DNA of 64,000 nt, taken from assembly GCF_963662885.1 (NCBI RefSeq), contig NZ_OY760064.1:434001-498000 (forward strand). The letters run 5' to 3'. A program made the position numbers and the translations under genes. The DNA comes from an uncultured Pseudodesulfovibrio sp. (GTDB taxonomy: Bacteria; Desulfobacterota; Desulfovibrionia; Desulfovibrionales; Desulfovibrionaceae). Position 1 is the stretch's first letter; the number at the start of each line of letters is the position of its first letter. Shown piece after piece: positions 1-7,680 of this stretch. Under the pieces are notes generated by a model. It searched no databases and was not told the DNA's origin. It saw only the letters and a list, made by a program, of their open reading frames with translations.

Positions 1-1691
1 AGGCGGACGCCTCCACCACCCGAAAATACGGCGGCACTGGCCTGGGCTTGAGTCTCTGCAACCAGTTGGTGGAGCTCATGGGTGGCGAAATCGGGGCCGA
101 AAGCGAGTTCGGCAAGGGCAGCCTTTTCTGGTTCGAGGTAACCTTCCCCATCCACCGTGATGAGGCCGAGAGTGCGACCCTGCCGCAGGAGCTGCTCGGA
201 ATGCCCGCACTGGTGGTGGACGACAACCCCACCTCCCGCATCATTCTCAAGGGAATGCTGGAATACATGGGCTTGTCCGTGACCACGGCCAAGTCGGGAT
301 TTGAAGCAATCGAACTTTTACGTGGCGCCAGCGGCAAGGAGAGTTTCAAGCTGCTTGTCGTGGACTGGCGCATGCCGGAGATGGACGGCCTGGAGACCGC
401 CGAGCGGATTCTCAAGGACGATGCCATAGAGGTCAAGCCGCCCATGTTCATGGTGTCGGCCTACGGCAATGCCTCGCTGGTCAAGCGAACCAACGAGCTG
501 GGCTTCCGCGGGCTGCTCTTCAAGCCGGTGAACCAATCCTTCCTGTTCAATCTCGTGGTCGAGACCCTGGGCAAGGGGATGGTCACGCTGAACGAGTCAG
601 CCCGTCCCGAAAAGGCGCTGGACGAGCTTTCGGGCAAGCGGGTTTTGCTGGTGGAGGACAACGAGATCAACCGCCAGGTGGCCCAGGAGATTCTGGCTTC
701 TATCGGGGTCGAGGTTTTCGAGGCGTACAATGGCGAAAACGCTATCAAGTTCCTGGACAAGAACGATGTGGATTTGGTGCTCATGGACATCCAGATGCCG
801 ATCATGGACGGTCACGAAGCGACCCGGCGGATTCGAGCTCAGGATCGGTTCAAGGACCTCCCCATAGTGGCCATGACCGCCCATGCCATGCTTGCCGACA
901 TTGAGATGAGCAAAGATGTGGGCATGAACGATCACATCGCCAAACCCTTTGATCCGGATGACCTCTTCGCCGTTCTGACCAAGTGGCTGACCAAGGGTGA
1001 GGTCGCAGTCTCCGTTTCCACAAAAAGCAAGACCAAGGAAAAGCAGCCAGCTTCTGACAAGGATTCCCTCCCCGCGTTGATGAAGGGTATCGACGTGCAG
1101 CTCGGTCTGCGGCGCGCCCGGGGCAATGAGAAGCTCTACAGGACGTTGCTGCTGCTTTTGGACGAGAAGTACGCCAACGCCGCCGAACAGATCGAAGAGC
1201 ATTTGAGCGAAGGGGACCAACAAGAGGCAGTGGCCCTGGCTCACTCGGTCAAGGGGACTTCCGGCATGCTCGGCGCTATGGAACTCTTTGAGGCCGCTGG
1301 CTCTCTGGAAAAGGCTCTTGATCAGGGAGAAGAGAATACCGCAAAACTGCTGGCTGAATTTCGCGACCAATTGGCCGAGGTGGTGGAGAGCATAGGCGTG
1401 CTCAAGGAGTCCCAGCCCGAGGAATCGATATTTCCGGAGGCCGGGGATGTGGCACCGACCGAGGAGCTGCTGGCCAGTCTGGAAGGCCTCAGGGTTCCCC
1501 TGTCACAGGGCGCGCCGGTCGAGTGTCGCGAACGGAGCCAGGATGTCAAAGCCCTGGTCTGGCCCGAGAGGAACAAAACCGCCGTCAAACAGTTGCTCAA
1601 GTCCATCGCGGAATATGATTTCAAGAAGGCCATTGCCATGCTGGATGAGTTGGAAGCGGGGTTGAAGTCCGGCGCAGATGGCCAGGCCTGA
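1..1691 (+). CDS. Hybrid sensor histidine kinase, C-terminal part (partial at window start)
   Basis: The reading frame is open from base 3 to the TGA at 1689-1691, so the gene starts upstream of the window. The first residues carry the kinase G2 box (GGTGLGLSLCNQLVELMGG), the end of the HATPase domain. Two receiver domains follow: one around bases 200-590 (VVDDN acidic pair, phospho-acceptor Asp in VVDWRMPEMDG, Lys in FKPVN) and one around 630-980 (LVEDN, acceptor Asp in LMDIQMPIMDG, Lys in AKPFD). An Hpt domain with the phospho-acceptor His in AHSVKGTSGMLG lies around 1080-1340. It is therefore a His-Asp-Asp-His phosphorelay protein. The signal it senses is not visible because the N-terminus is missing. 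The TTG at 48 is internal, not a start. Confidence 0.95.
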   Translation, partial: ADASTTRKYGGTGLGLSLCNQLVELMGGEIGAESEFGKGSLFWFEVTFPIHRDEAESATLPQELLGMPALVVDDNPTSRIILKGMLEYMGLSVTTAKSGFEAIELLRGASGKESFKLLVVDWRMPEMDGLETAERILKDDAIEVKPPMFMVSAYGNASLVKRTNELGFRGLLFKPVNQSFLFNLVVETLGKGMVTLNESARPEKALDELSGKRVLLVEDNEINRQVAQEILASIGVEVFEAYNGENAIKFLDKNDVDLVLMDIQMPIMDGHEATRRIRAQDRFKDLPIVAMTAHAMLADIEMSKDVGMNDHIAKPFDPDDLFAVLTKWLTKGEVAVSVSTKSKTKEKQPASDKDSLPALMKGIDVQLGLRRARGNEKLYRTLLLLLDEKYANAAEQIEEHLSEGDQQEAVALAHSVKGTSGMLGAMELFEAAGSLEKALDQGEENTAKLLAEFRDQLAEVVESIGVLKESQPEESIFPEAGDVAPTEELLASLEGLRVPLSQGAPVECRERSQDVKALVWPERNKTAVKQLLKSIAEYDFKKAIAMLDELEAGLKSGADGQA

Positions 1692-1700
1692 TAGGGCAAA

Positions 1701-1735
1701 GAAAAAGCGCGTTCATTACTGAACGCGCCTTTGAG
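1701..1735 (-). terminator. Intrinsic terminator of the SRP RNA gene, shared with the kinase gene
   Basis: A perfect 9-bp stem (GCGCGTTCA, 1707-1715, with TGAACGCGC, 1720-1728) closes a 4-nt loop. On the minus strand it is followed by five T residues, ideal for ending the SRP RNA transcript. On the plus strand it lies 15 bp after the kinase stop and is followed by a weaker CTTTG, so it may serve both genes. Confidence 0.85.
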
Positions 1736-1830
1736 TGGAAACCGGACACCCGGCAGCAATCGATACCGCTGCTTCCTCTCGGACCTGACGGGGTTCTCAA
1801 CGCAACCGCCATCCGGCTTCCCTCTGTACG
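1736..1830 (-). ncRNA. ffs: Signal recognition particle RNA (4.5S, small bacterial type)
   Basis: Read on the minus strand, the region contains GTCAGGTCCGAGAGGAAGCA (from about base 1789 down), the near-invariant SRP RNA apical hairpin that binds Ffh (E. coli has GTCAGGTCCGGAAGGAAGCA). The outer arms GGAAGCCGGA and TCCGGTTTCC pair fully with one G-U, giving the expected long hairpin of roughly 85-95 nt. A promoter lies just upstream and an intrinsic terminator just downstream. It acts with Ffh and FtsY in co-translational membrane targeting. The exact processed ends cannot be read from sequence. Confidence 0.92.
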
Positions 1831-1839
1831 GGAATGGTT

Positions 1840-1868
1840 TTCCTACAGCGTTCCCGATCGTTCGTCAA
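1840..1868 (-). promoter_or_regulatory. Sigma-70-type promoter for the SRP RNA
   Basis: On the minus strand, TTGACG (1863-1868) and TAGGAA (1840-1845) are separated by exactly 17 bp. The predicted start falls near 1833, a few bases before the SRP RNA 5' arm. Confidence 0.7.
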
Positions 1869-1988
1869 CTCTTCCCTTACATTGATCTCCCGGATTCCTC
1901 AGAAAATTCGCTCCCTCCAAAGTCTGAATGTTGCGAGGGGCCGTAATTTCCGTATAGGTTGGGTAAAACCACAACAGACGAGGTGCCG

Positions 1989-2933
1989 GTGAACGCTTTC
2001 GACAAGAAAATCGGTGGGCCGCTTCTGGCCGCCGATCTGGATATTTTGCAGGTCAACGTGGGGCTCAAATGCAATCAGGCCTGCATCCATTGCCATCTGG
2101 AGTGCTCTCCGGCGCGCGAGGAGCTCATGGAACGCTCGACCATGGAGCGGATCATGGATCTGGCTGTGGCGGTCCGCCCGGGTTTGGTGGACATTACCGG
2201 CGGCGCGCCCGAACTCAACCCGCATCTGAAGGATTTCGTCTCGGGGCTTGTGGACCGTGGAGTGCCTGTGCAGTCCCGGACCAACCTCTCGGCCATGGAA
2301 GAACCGGGCGCAAAGGACTACCCCGAATTCTTCGCGGAACGGGGCGTGGCTCTGGTTGCGTCCATGCCTTGCTATCTGGAAGAGAACGTGAACCGCATGC
2401 GCGGAGACCAATGCTACGCCAGTTCCATTCGCATGCTCAAGCGACTCAACGGGCTCGGCTACGGCAGGGGCGACGGTCTGACCCTGGATTTGGTCTTCAA
2501 CCCCGGTGGCCCGGACCTGCCCCCGGGACAGGAATGTCTGGAAAAGGATTACAAACGGGAACTGCTCGACCGTCATGGAGTGGGCTTCGACCGCCTGTTG
2601 ACGATCACCAACCTGCCCATCGGTCGGTTCATGGAGATGTTGAAGGAGCAGGGCAGGGACGGCGAGTATATGGACCTGCTCAAAGGTTCCTTCAATCCGG
2701 CCACGGTGGATGGGCTCATGTGCCGTCACCAGGTGAATATCGGCTGGGACGGGAGGCTCTATGACTGTGACTTCAACCAGGCTCTGAACCTTGGCACGGG
2801 TCCCAACGCACCGGATCATTTGAGTGAATTCGACCTCAAGGCCTGGGTCGGCAGGCAAATAGCCACCGGGCCTCATTGCCTGGGATGCACGGCAGGGGCC
2901 GGATCGAGTTGCGGCGGGGCCATCTCGGTCTGA
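1989..2933 (+). CDS. ArsS-like radical SAM protein (radical SAM/Cys-rich family, DUF3641 C-terminus)
   Basis: The N-terminal radical SAM core carries the 4Fe-4S motif CNQACIHC (CxxxCxxC) that cleaves S-adenosylmethionine. The C-terminal part has CRHQVNIGWDGRLYDCDFNQ and CLGCTAGAGSSCGG, features of the ArsS-type radical SAM/Cys-rich family linked to arsenosugar biosynthesis. Some family members place selenocysteine near the C-terminus; here Cys codons are used. The chosen start is GTG 1989, six bases after GACGAGG, giving 314 residues. A TTG at 1959 is an alternative (324 residues) but has no ribosome-binding site. An arsenic substrate is inferred from the family only; no other arsenic gene is adjacent. 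Confidence 0.8.
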   Translation: MNAFDKKIGGPLLAADLDILQVNVGLKCNQACIHCHLECSPAREELMERSTMERIMDLAVAVRPGLVDITGGAPELNPHLKDFVSGLVDRGVPVQSRTNLSAMEEPGAKDYPEFFAERGVALVASMPCYLEENVNRMRGDQCYASSIRMLKRLNGLGYGRGDGLTLDLVFNPGGPDLPPGQECLEKDYKRELLDRHGVGFDRLLTITNLPIGRFMEMLKEQGRDGEYMDLLKGSFNPATVDGLMCRHQVNIGWDGRLYDCDFNQALNLGTGPNAPDHLSEFDLKAWVGRQIATGPHCLGCTAGAGSSCGGAISV

Positions 2934-3013
2934 TTCCCGTAAAAAAAAGGCCTTCATGCCTCGTTTAAGGCTCTCGCATTGACAAGAAGCCGGATTTGGG
3001 CCACCCCACGGGC

Positions 3014-3937
3014 ATGAAAATCGACGCCGTACCCTATTTTATCGAGCGCAACTTCATTTTGATCGCCGTTGCCATGTCAGCCGTGGCCCTGGCGTATCCC
3101 CCGTCCTTCACCTGGGTCAAACCGCACATCCCTCTGGGCCTGGGGATCATCATGTTCGGCATGGGCTTGACCCTCGAGTTCGGGGATTTTGTCGCCATTC
3201 TGCGCAAGTGGCCCCTGGTTGGATTGGGCATGATCCTGCAGTATGCCATCATGCCGGTTTTGGCCGTGTCCATCTCCTACGCGCTGGGACTTCCCTCGGA
3301 CATCGCCATCGGCATGATTGTGGTTGGAGCCTGTCCCGGGGGCACGGCCTCCAACGTCATTGCCTACCTGGCCAAGGCGAACGTGCCACTGTCCGTAACC
3401 ATGACCTTGGCATCCACCTGTCTGGCTCCCATCCTGACTCCGGCCATCATCTACCTGCTTCTTGAGCGGCAGATCGAGATCGATTTCTGGTCCATGGTCA
3501 CGTCGGTGTTCTGGATCGTGGTCTTTCCTCTTATAGACGGTCTCATCCTTCGCCGGTTTTTCCGTCGCTGGTTGGAACCGTTCCTTCGCTGGTTCCCGTC
3601 ACTGTCCATCGTTGTCATAGCTCTGCTCATTGCCTGCATCATCGGCCTGAATCAGAAGACACTGCTTGGTTTGCCGATTCTGGCCCTTTTCGCCGTAGTG
3701 TTACACAATACCCTGGGCCTTGCCGCCGGCTATGGACTGGCTCGTGCGCTGCGCTGCACCAAGCGGGACGCACGCACCCTTGCCATCGAAGTCGGCATGC
3801 AGAACTCCGGGCTTGGGGTTGCCCTCGCTGTGAAGCACTTCGGTGTGGCTACAGCGTTGCCGGGCGCGCTTTTCAGTCTGTGGCACAACATCTCCGGCGT
3901 GGCTCTGGCCCGTCGCTGGCGTATCCGGAACGACTAG
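3014..3937 (+). CDS. Bile acid:sodium symporter (BASS/SBF) family transporter
   Basis: This is a strongly hydrophobic protein of about 307 residues with roughly nine to ten membrane segments. It carries the BASS signature GACPGGTASNVIAYLAKANV followed by PLSVTMTLAST, the crossover region that binds Na+ and substrate in this family. It is probably an inner-membrane Na+-coupled organic anion transporter (bile-acid-like, pantoate or keto-acid substrates are known in the family); the substrate here is unknown. The ACR3 arsenite pump is a relative, but the sequence reads as the SBF branch, so the upstream ArsS-like gene does not settle the substrate. The start is uncertain: ATG 3014 has no clear Shine-Dalgarno, and an upstream TTG at 2996 is also in frame. 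Confidence 0.85.
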   Translation: MKIDAVPYFIERNFILIAVAMSAVALAYPPSFTWVKPHIPLGLGIIMFGMGLTLEFGDFVAILRKWPLVGLGMILQYAIMPVLAVSISYALGLPSDIAIGMIVVGACPGGTASNVIAYLAKANVPLSVTMTLASTCLAPILTPAIIYLLLERQIEIDFWSMVTSVFWIVVFPLIDGLILRRFFRRWLEPFLRWFPSLSIVVIALLIACIIGLNQKTLLGLPILALFAVVLHNTLGLAAGYGLARALRCTKRDARTLAIEVGMQNSGLGVALAVKHFGVATALPGALFSLWHNISGVALARRWRIRND

Positions 3938-3977
3938 CTCTTCATCGTTGCTATGCGCAATGAATCCATATTCTTGC

Positions 3978-4011
3978 TTGACTTGTGTTACGTATTTGAT
4001 ACTAGTGACAT
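3978..4011 (+). promoter_or_regulatory. Promoter overlapped by a candidate NikR operator
   Basis: TTGACT (3978-3983) and TACTAG (4000-4005) are 16 bp apart and can act as -35 and -10. Overlapping them is GTGTTAC (3985-3991), 13 bp, then GTGACAT (4005-4011). From memory, deltaproteobacterial NikR sites have the form GTGTTAC-N13/14-GTAACAC; the first half-site matches 7/7 and the second 5/7. Placement over the promoter would suit nickel-dependent repression of the NikK-like gene. Assignment is inference. Confidence 0.5.
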
Positions 4012-4063
4012 CATTCGGTCAAGAAATTGGTTTACATATCTGCAACACCTTGAGGAGCGTGTG

Positions 4064-4810
4064 ATGAAAAAGTTGACTTTCGTGTTGGCGGTTCTGTGCA
4101 TCTTCCTGTTTGCGGGGCAGGCATCCGCCCACTTCGGCATGTTGATTCCCGACACCGATGAACTGACTCAGGCCAAACGAACCGTAAATCTGATTTTGTC
4201 TTTCTCCCATCCCTTTGAAGGGCAGGGCATGGAATTGGAAAAGCCCGCCCAGTTTTTCGTGGCCGTGGACAGTGACCAGCGTATCGATCTGCTGCCGACC
4301 CTGAAGAAGACCGAGGTCATGGGCCACACCGCCTGGAAGACCTCCTTCACGCCCAAGGCCCCGGGCATGTATACTTTTGTCTTTGATCCGGTCCCCTACA
4401 AGGAAGACGCCGAGAACAACTACATCCGCCACATCACCAAAGTGGTGGTCGATGCCTACGGTGAGGGGGAAGACTGGAATACGCCGCTCGGTCTGGAAAC
4501 CGAGATCGTTCCTTTGACCCGTCCGTTCGGCAACTATGCCGGCAACGTCTTTCAGGGCGTGGTCATGGTGAACGGCAAGCCCGCTCCGTACACCCGCGTG
4601 GAAGTGGAGTTCTACAACAAGGACGGCGAGCGTAAGGCGCCCAACGAGCGTATGGCCACACAGGAAGTGATGGCCGATGGGCAGGGCGTGTTTACTTTCG
4701 CCTGCCCCTGGAAAGGGTGGTGGGGTTTCGCCGGTCTGAATACCGCAGAAAAGCCCTATGAGGGCCGCGAGCTCGAGATGGGTGCGGTCATCTGGGTGGA
4801 AATGAAATAG
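4064..4810 (+). CDS. DUF4198-family periplasmic protein, NikK-like nickel transport component
   Basis: The protein has 248 residues with a clear signal peptide (MKKLTFVLAVLCIFLFAGQASA) and a mature N-terminus HFGMLIPDTD. The mature His next to the cleavage site is typical of DUF4198 proteins that accompany Ni/Co ECF transporters (NikK/CbiK). Start ATG 4064 follows GAGGAGCGTGTG. In relatives, nikK lies beside the substrate-specific nikM/cbiM gene; here the next gene is convergent and unrelated, and ATPase and T genes appear only 2.1 kb later. A role in nickel capture is inferred from family plus the upstream NikR-like site. Some DUF4198 proteins have other partners. Confidence 0.7.
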   Translation: MKKLTFVLAVLCIFLFAGQASAHFGMLIPDTDELTQAKRTVNLILSFSHPFEGQGMELEKPAQFFVAVDSDQRIDLLPTLKKTEVMGHTAWKTSFTPKAPGMYTFVFDPVPYKEDAENNYIRHITKVVVDAYGEGEDWNTPLGLETEIVPLTRPFGNYAGNVFQGVVMVNGKPAPYTRVEVEFYNKDGERKAPNERMATQEVMADGQGVFTFACPWKGWWGFAGLNTAEKPYEGRELEMGAVIWVEMK

Positions 4811-4856
4811 TTTTTGCCTATCCCCGTCCGGCAGGATTTTGGCGTCGCATGCGGTG

Positions 4857-5294
4857 TCAGGGCCTGCCGGACGATCTTTCCTCCATCCTGCTCAGGATGG
4901 GCGTGACGAACTCGTCAGGCATGGCACCGCAGGCAGCGCCGATATAGGCTCCGATCATGGAGCCGATGATCAGTCCTGTACCGTCCGGGCTGATCGCCAC
5001 CTGGAAGATGGTGCCCACCAGGGTGCCCATGAACCCTCCCAAAAGCCAGCCGTCGTTGTTGACCCCTCGATAGGGCTTCATGCCCCGTAGAGTACGGAAC
5101 AAATCCTTCAGGAAAAATCCGGTAAACCCGCCGAGGAATGCCCCGAGCAGGGTCAGCAACATGCCCGGAAACGCGGTGTGCAGCGTAAAGCCGTACCGAG
5201 CGGTCCCCTCGATGATGCCCGCCAGACCGCCGATGACCAGCAGGCCGTGGAAGCTCTTCTCCTTGGCGTCGGGGCGTGGGATGAATTCTTTCAT
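4857..5294 (-). CDS. Conserved membrane protein of unknown function, Gly-rich helices
   Basis: The frame encodes 145 residues from ATG 5294, preceded by GGGAGGACAC, a near-perfect ribosome-binding site. It has about four hydrophobic helices rich in small residues: around LLVIGGLAGIIEG, FPGMLLTLLGAFLGGFTG, WLLGGFMGTLVGTIFQV and GLIIGSMIGAYIGAACGA. The GxxxG-like spacing suggests tightly packed helices. I do not recognise the family. It is convergent with the NikK-like gene, so shared transcription is impossible. An inverted repeat (GTCCGGCAGG 4828-4837 with CCTGCCGGAC 4863-4872) brackets the stop codon. Confidence 0.7.
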   Translation of the reverse strand: MKEFIPRPDAKEKSFHGLLVIGGLAGIIEGTARYGFTLHTAFPGMLLTLLGAFLGGFTGFFLKDLFRTLRGMKPYRGVNNDGWLLGGFMGTLVGTIFQVAISPDGTGLIIGSMIGAYIGAACGAMPDEFVTPILSRMEERSSGRP

Positions 5295-5395
5295 GTGTCC
5301 TCCCGCGCCGGGCAAAATATTCCATGTCCCGGCGTCACCCCGTTTCTTTGCCAGATTCGTGCCGCGATCTGTCGCATCCCAGGACCAGAAAATGG

Positions 5396-5436
5396 TTTAA
5401 ACAACTGTTTGAAAAGGCTTTTCCGTTTTACATTAT
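5396..5436 (+). promoter_or_regulatory. Promoter of the FadL-type gene with a PsrA-like dyad
   Basis: TTGAAA (5409-5414) and CATTAT (5431-5436) are 16 bp apart. Overlapping the -35 is the dyad TTTAAAC-AACT-GTTTGAAA (5396-5414), which resembles the CAAAC-N4-GTTTG sites of PsrA-type TetR regulators of fatty-acid genes. The leader to the ATG is about 135 nt. Regulation by such a factor is inference. Confidence 0.4.
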
Positions 5437-5579
5437 TTTGTCCGTCATGTATGCATTGGCAGTTTGTGCAAGTTGTAACGCAATGTCTTCATGTCGGGAT
5501 GGAACCGTCGCATCTGGGAGGGTGCTGAAGGCATTGGAAGAACGCTGCCGTAGGTACGGCAACTACTCAAGGGGGAAGG

Positions 5580-6800
5580 ATGAAACGCGCATCCGCTTGT
5601 TTTGTTTTTAGTTTTCTGGTCTGCCTGCTGGCGACCGCATCCGTGGTCCAGGCAGGCGGCTTTGCGTTGTACGAATGGGGCAACCGCGCGTTGGGCATGG
5701 GTACGGCCAACTACGCCACCGGCAATGACGCCTCTGTCATCGCCTACAACCCGGCACTGATGTCGAAGCTCAAGGGCACCACCAACGTCTACGGCGGCGT
5801 AACCGCGGTTTCGCCCAACTCCGACGTGTACATCGACGGTCAGAAGAGCCAGACCCAGAATCAGGTTTTTGGTGTGCCTCACGGCTTCGTGACCCGCAAG
5901 CTCAACGACGATTGGACCGTCGGCGTTGGCGTGTTCACACGGTTTGGCCTGGGTACCAACTACAACAACAGCTGGGCTGGCAGGACGCTTATCAAGGATG
6001 CCCTGTTGGAGACTTTTTCCTTTAACCCGTCCGTCTCCTACAAGGTGAACGACAGTTTGTCAGTGGCCGGTGGCGTCGAGGTCATCAAGGGAAGTTTTGT
6101 CCTGCACAAGGACATCAACGCCCTGGCTGGTGGCGGACACGTGGCGACCGACGTGAGTGACACGTCGTTGGCCTTCAACCTCGGTTTGGCGTATGACATC
6201 ACCGACATGCTGTCGTTGGGCCTGAGCTACCGTTCTCCTGTGCATTTCGAGGGTCGGGGCCACGTGGATGTGGACGGATCCGTAGCCCCCATCAACGGGA
6301 GAGGGCGCGCGGTCATGACGGCCGATTTCCCCGCCAGCTATACCGTTGGCCTCGGTCTGACGCCCACGGATAAGCTGACTGTCGAGTTTGACGTGGTCTA
6401 CACCCAGTGGGAACAGTTCGATCGTATTGAGTTCGATTTCAGCGACACCCTGCTGCCCGACGACAACGAGGACTTCAACTACAAGTCCACCTGGCGCTTC
6501 CAGCTTGGCGCGGAATACCGCTTCACCGACGCTTTCGCCATGCGTGCCGGATACGTCTACGACCAGACCCCGATCCGCCACGAGTACGCCTCTCCCCTGC
6601 TGCCCGCCAACGACCGCCAGATGTTCACTCTGGGTGCGGGCTACAAGTGGGACTCCTGGACCTTCGATGCGTCCGCCATGTATATTATCACCAAAGAGCG
6701 CACGGGCCTGACCATGGATGACGATGTCCAGACCTACGACGTTGACTTCAAGGACGGGCGCACCTGGGGAATCGGTACCTCCATCGGCTACTCTTTCTAG
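5580..6800 (+). CDS. OmpP1/FadL-family outer membrane protein
   Basis: This 406-residue protein begins with a signal peptide ending ...VVQA|GGFALYEWGNRALGMG. The mature N-terminus (GGFAL, ASVIAYNPALMSKLKG) matches the FadL hatch region, and the rest alternates in the manner of a 14-strand barrel, ending in Phe (GYSF) as barrel proteins do. FadL proteins move long-chain fatty acids and other hydrophobic compounds across the outer membrane. ATG 5580 follows GGGGGAAGG. A strong terminator ends the transcript, so the gene is monocistronic. Substrate unknown; toluene-type hydrophobics are also handled by this family. Confidence 0.9.
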   Translation: MKRASACFVFSFLVCLLATASVVQAGGFALYEWGNRALGMGTANYATGNDASVIAYNPALMSKLKGTTNVYGGVTAVSPNSDVYIDGQKSQTQNQVFGVPHGFVTRKLNDDWTVGVGVFTRFGLGTNYNNSWAGRTLIKDALLETFSFNPSVSYKVNDSLSVAGGVEVIKGSFVLHKDINALAGGGHVATDVSDTSLAFNLGLAYDITDMLSLGLSYRSPVHFEGRGHVDVDGSVAPINGRGRAVMTADFPASYTVGLGLTPTDKLTVEFDVVYTQWEQFDRIEFDFSDTLLPDDNEDFNYKSTWRFQLGAEYRFTDAFAMRAGYVYDQTPIRHEYASPLLPANDRQMFTLGAGYKWDSWTFDASAMYIITKERTGLTMDDDVQTYDVDFKDGRTWGIGTSIGYSF

Positions 6801-6822
6801 GAGCCGCCCAATAGACAATCCA

Positions 6823-6847
6823 AACCCCGCTTCGGCGGGGTTTTTTT
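6823..6847 (+). terminator. Intrinsic terminator after the FadL-type gene
   Basis: The stem AACCCCGC/GCGGGGTT closes a TTCG tetraloop and runs into seven T residues (6841-6847). Confidence 0.93.
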
Positions 6848-6892
6848 GTGGCCGCAACCGTAAGACGAAAGCAATCATTCCGGACTCCTCCG

Positions 6893-6920
6893 TTGACAGG
6901 CCGGTTTGTTATGGTGGAAT
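6893..6920 (+). promoter_or_regulatory. Probable promoter of the ECF transporter pair
   Basis: TTGACA (6893-6898) and TGGAAT (6915-6920) are 16 bp apart and lie 20 bp before the ATPase start, downstream of the fadL terminator. The -35 is perfect, the -10 matches 4 of 6. Confidence 0.45.
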
Positions 6921-6939
6921 GTTGGAAAACGAGGAACAC

Positions 6940-7680
6940 ATGATAGAACTCAATACCGTTACGTTTGCCTATCCATCCGGGGATGAGGTCTTTTCCGAAG
7001 TCTCTCTGGCTGTGAAAAAGGGGGAACTGCTCGGGCTGGCCGGTGCAAACGGCAGCGGCAAATCCACTCTTCTTGCCTTGATGGCCGGTCTGTACGCTCC
7101 CTCTCGCGGTAGCCTGGAAGTGGCCGGGCGCGTCAGCCCCGGTCATGAAGGAGATATTCGCTCCGTCTGCCGGTTGGTCATGCAGGACGCCGATCTGCAG
7201 ATATTGGGAGCCACGGTGGGGGAGGATCTGCTGCTGGGGCGCGCACGCGGCGAGTCGGTGGAGACCGAGGCGCGCGCCATGGCCGAACGGTTCAACCTGC
7301 TCAAATATTGGGATCGTCCGGTACAGACACTGTCCTGGGGTACCAAGCGCAAGCTTTGCCTGGCTGCGGCCCTGCTGGATCGCCCGCGCGTGTTGCTTCT
7401 TGACGAGCCGTTCAGCGGTCTGGACTATCCCGGGGTGCGCGAGATGCGCGCTTTGATTCGGGCCAACCGGGATGCGGGCCTGACTCAGGTGGTCTCCAGC
7501 CACGACCTGGAAAGTTTCATTGATCTGGTGGACGGGTTGGCCGTGCTCGACAACGGCGAGCTGGTCCTGAACGGCCCGGCAGAGAGCGTCCTTGACCATG
7601 TGGCTGAACACTCGGTTCGCGCTCCGGGTTCGTGGGCCGCCTGCCGGACCATAGTGCCGTGGGATGGGGAGGGGCGTTGA
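6940..7680 (+). CDS. Energy-coupling factor (ECF) transporter ATPase
   Basis: This 246-residue ABC ATPase has Walker A GANGSGKS, a Q-loop with the ECF-type VMQDADLQ sequence, Walker B VLLLDEPFSGLD and the switch His in SSHDLES. The signature motif is degenerate (LSWGTKRK in place of LSGGQ). It powers group-I or group-II ECF importers for metals or vitamins at the inner membrane. ATG 6940 follows ACGAGGAAC. The T-component gene overlaps its stop (ATGA-type junction at 7678-7682). No S component (CbiM/NikM, BioY or other) is visible nearby, so the substrate is undetermined; the NikK-like gene 2.1 kb upstream makes nickel or cobalt one possibility and biotin another. Confidence 0.85.
   Translation: MIELNTVTFAYPSGDEVFSEVSLAVKKGELLGLAGANGSGKSTLLALMAGLYAPSRGSLEVAGRVSPGHEGDIRSVCRLVMQDADLQILGATVGEDLLLGRARGESVETEARAMAERFNLLKYWDRPVQTLSWGTKRKLCLAAALLDRPRVLLLDEPFSGLDYPGVREMRALIRANRDAGLTQVVSSHDLESFIDLVDGLAVLDNGELVLNGPAESVLDHVAEHSVRAPGSWAACRTIVPWDGEGR

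Noticed and set aside
1899..2957. 352-codon minus-strand frame
   Set aside because: It is antisense to the ArsS-like gene and has no ribosome-binding site or domain.
2979..2984. TTGACA before the BASS transporter as a promoter
   Set aside because: No -10 lies 15-19 bp downstream, and its start site would fall at the ATG.
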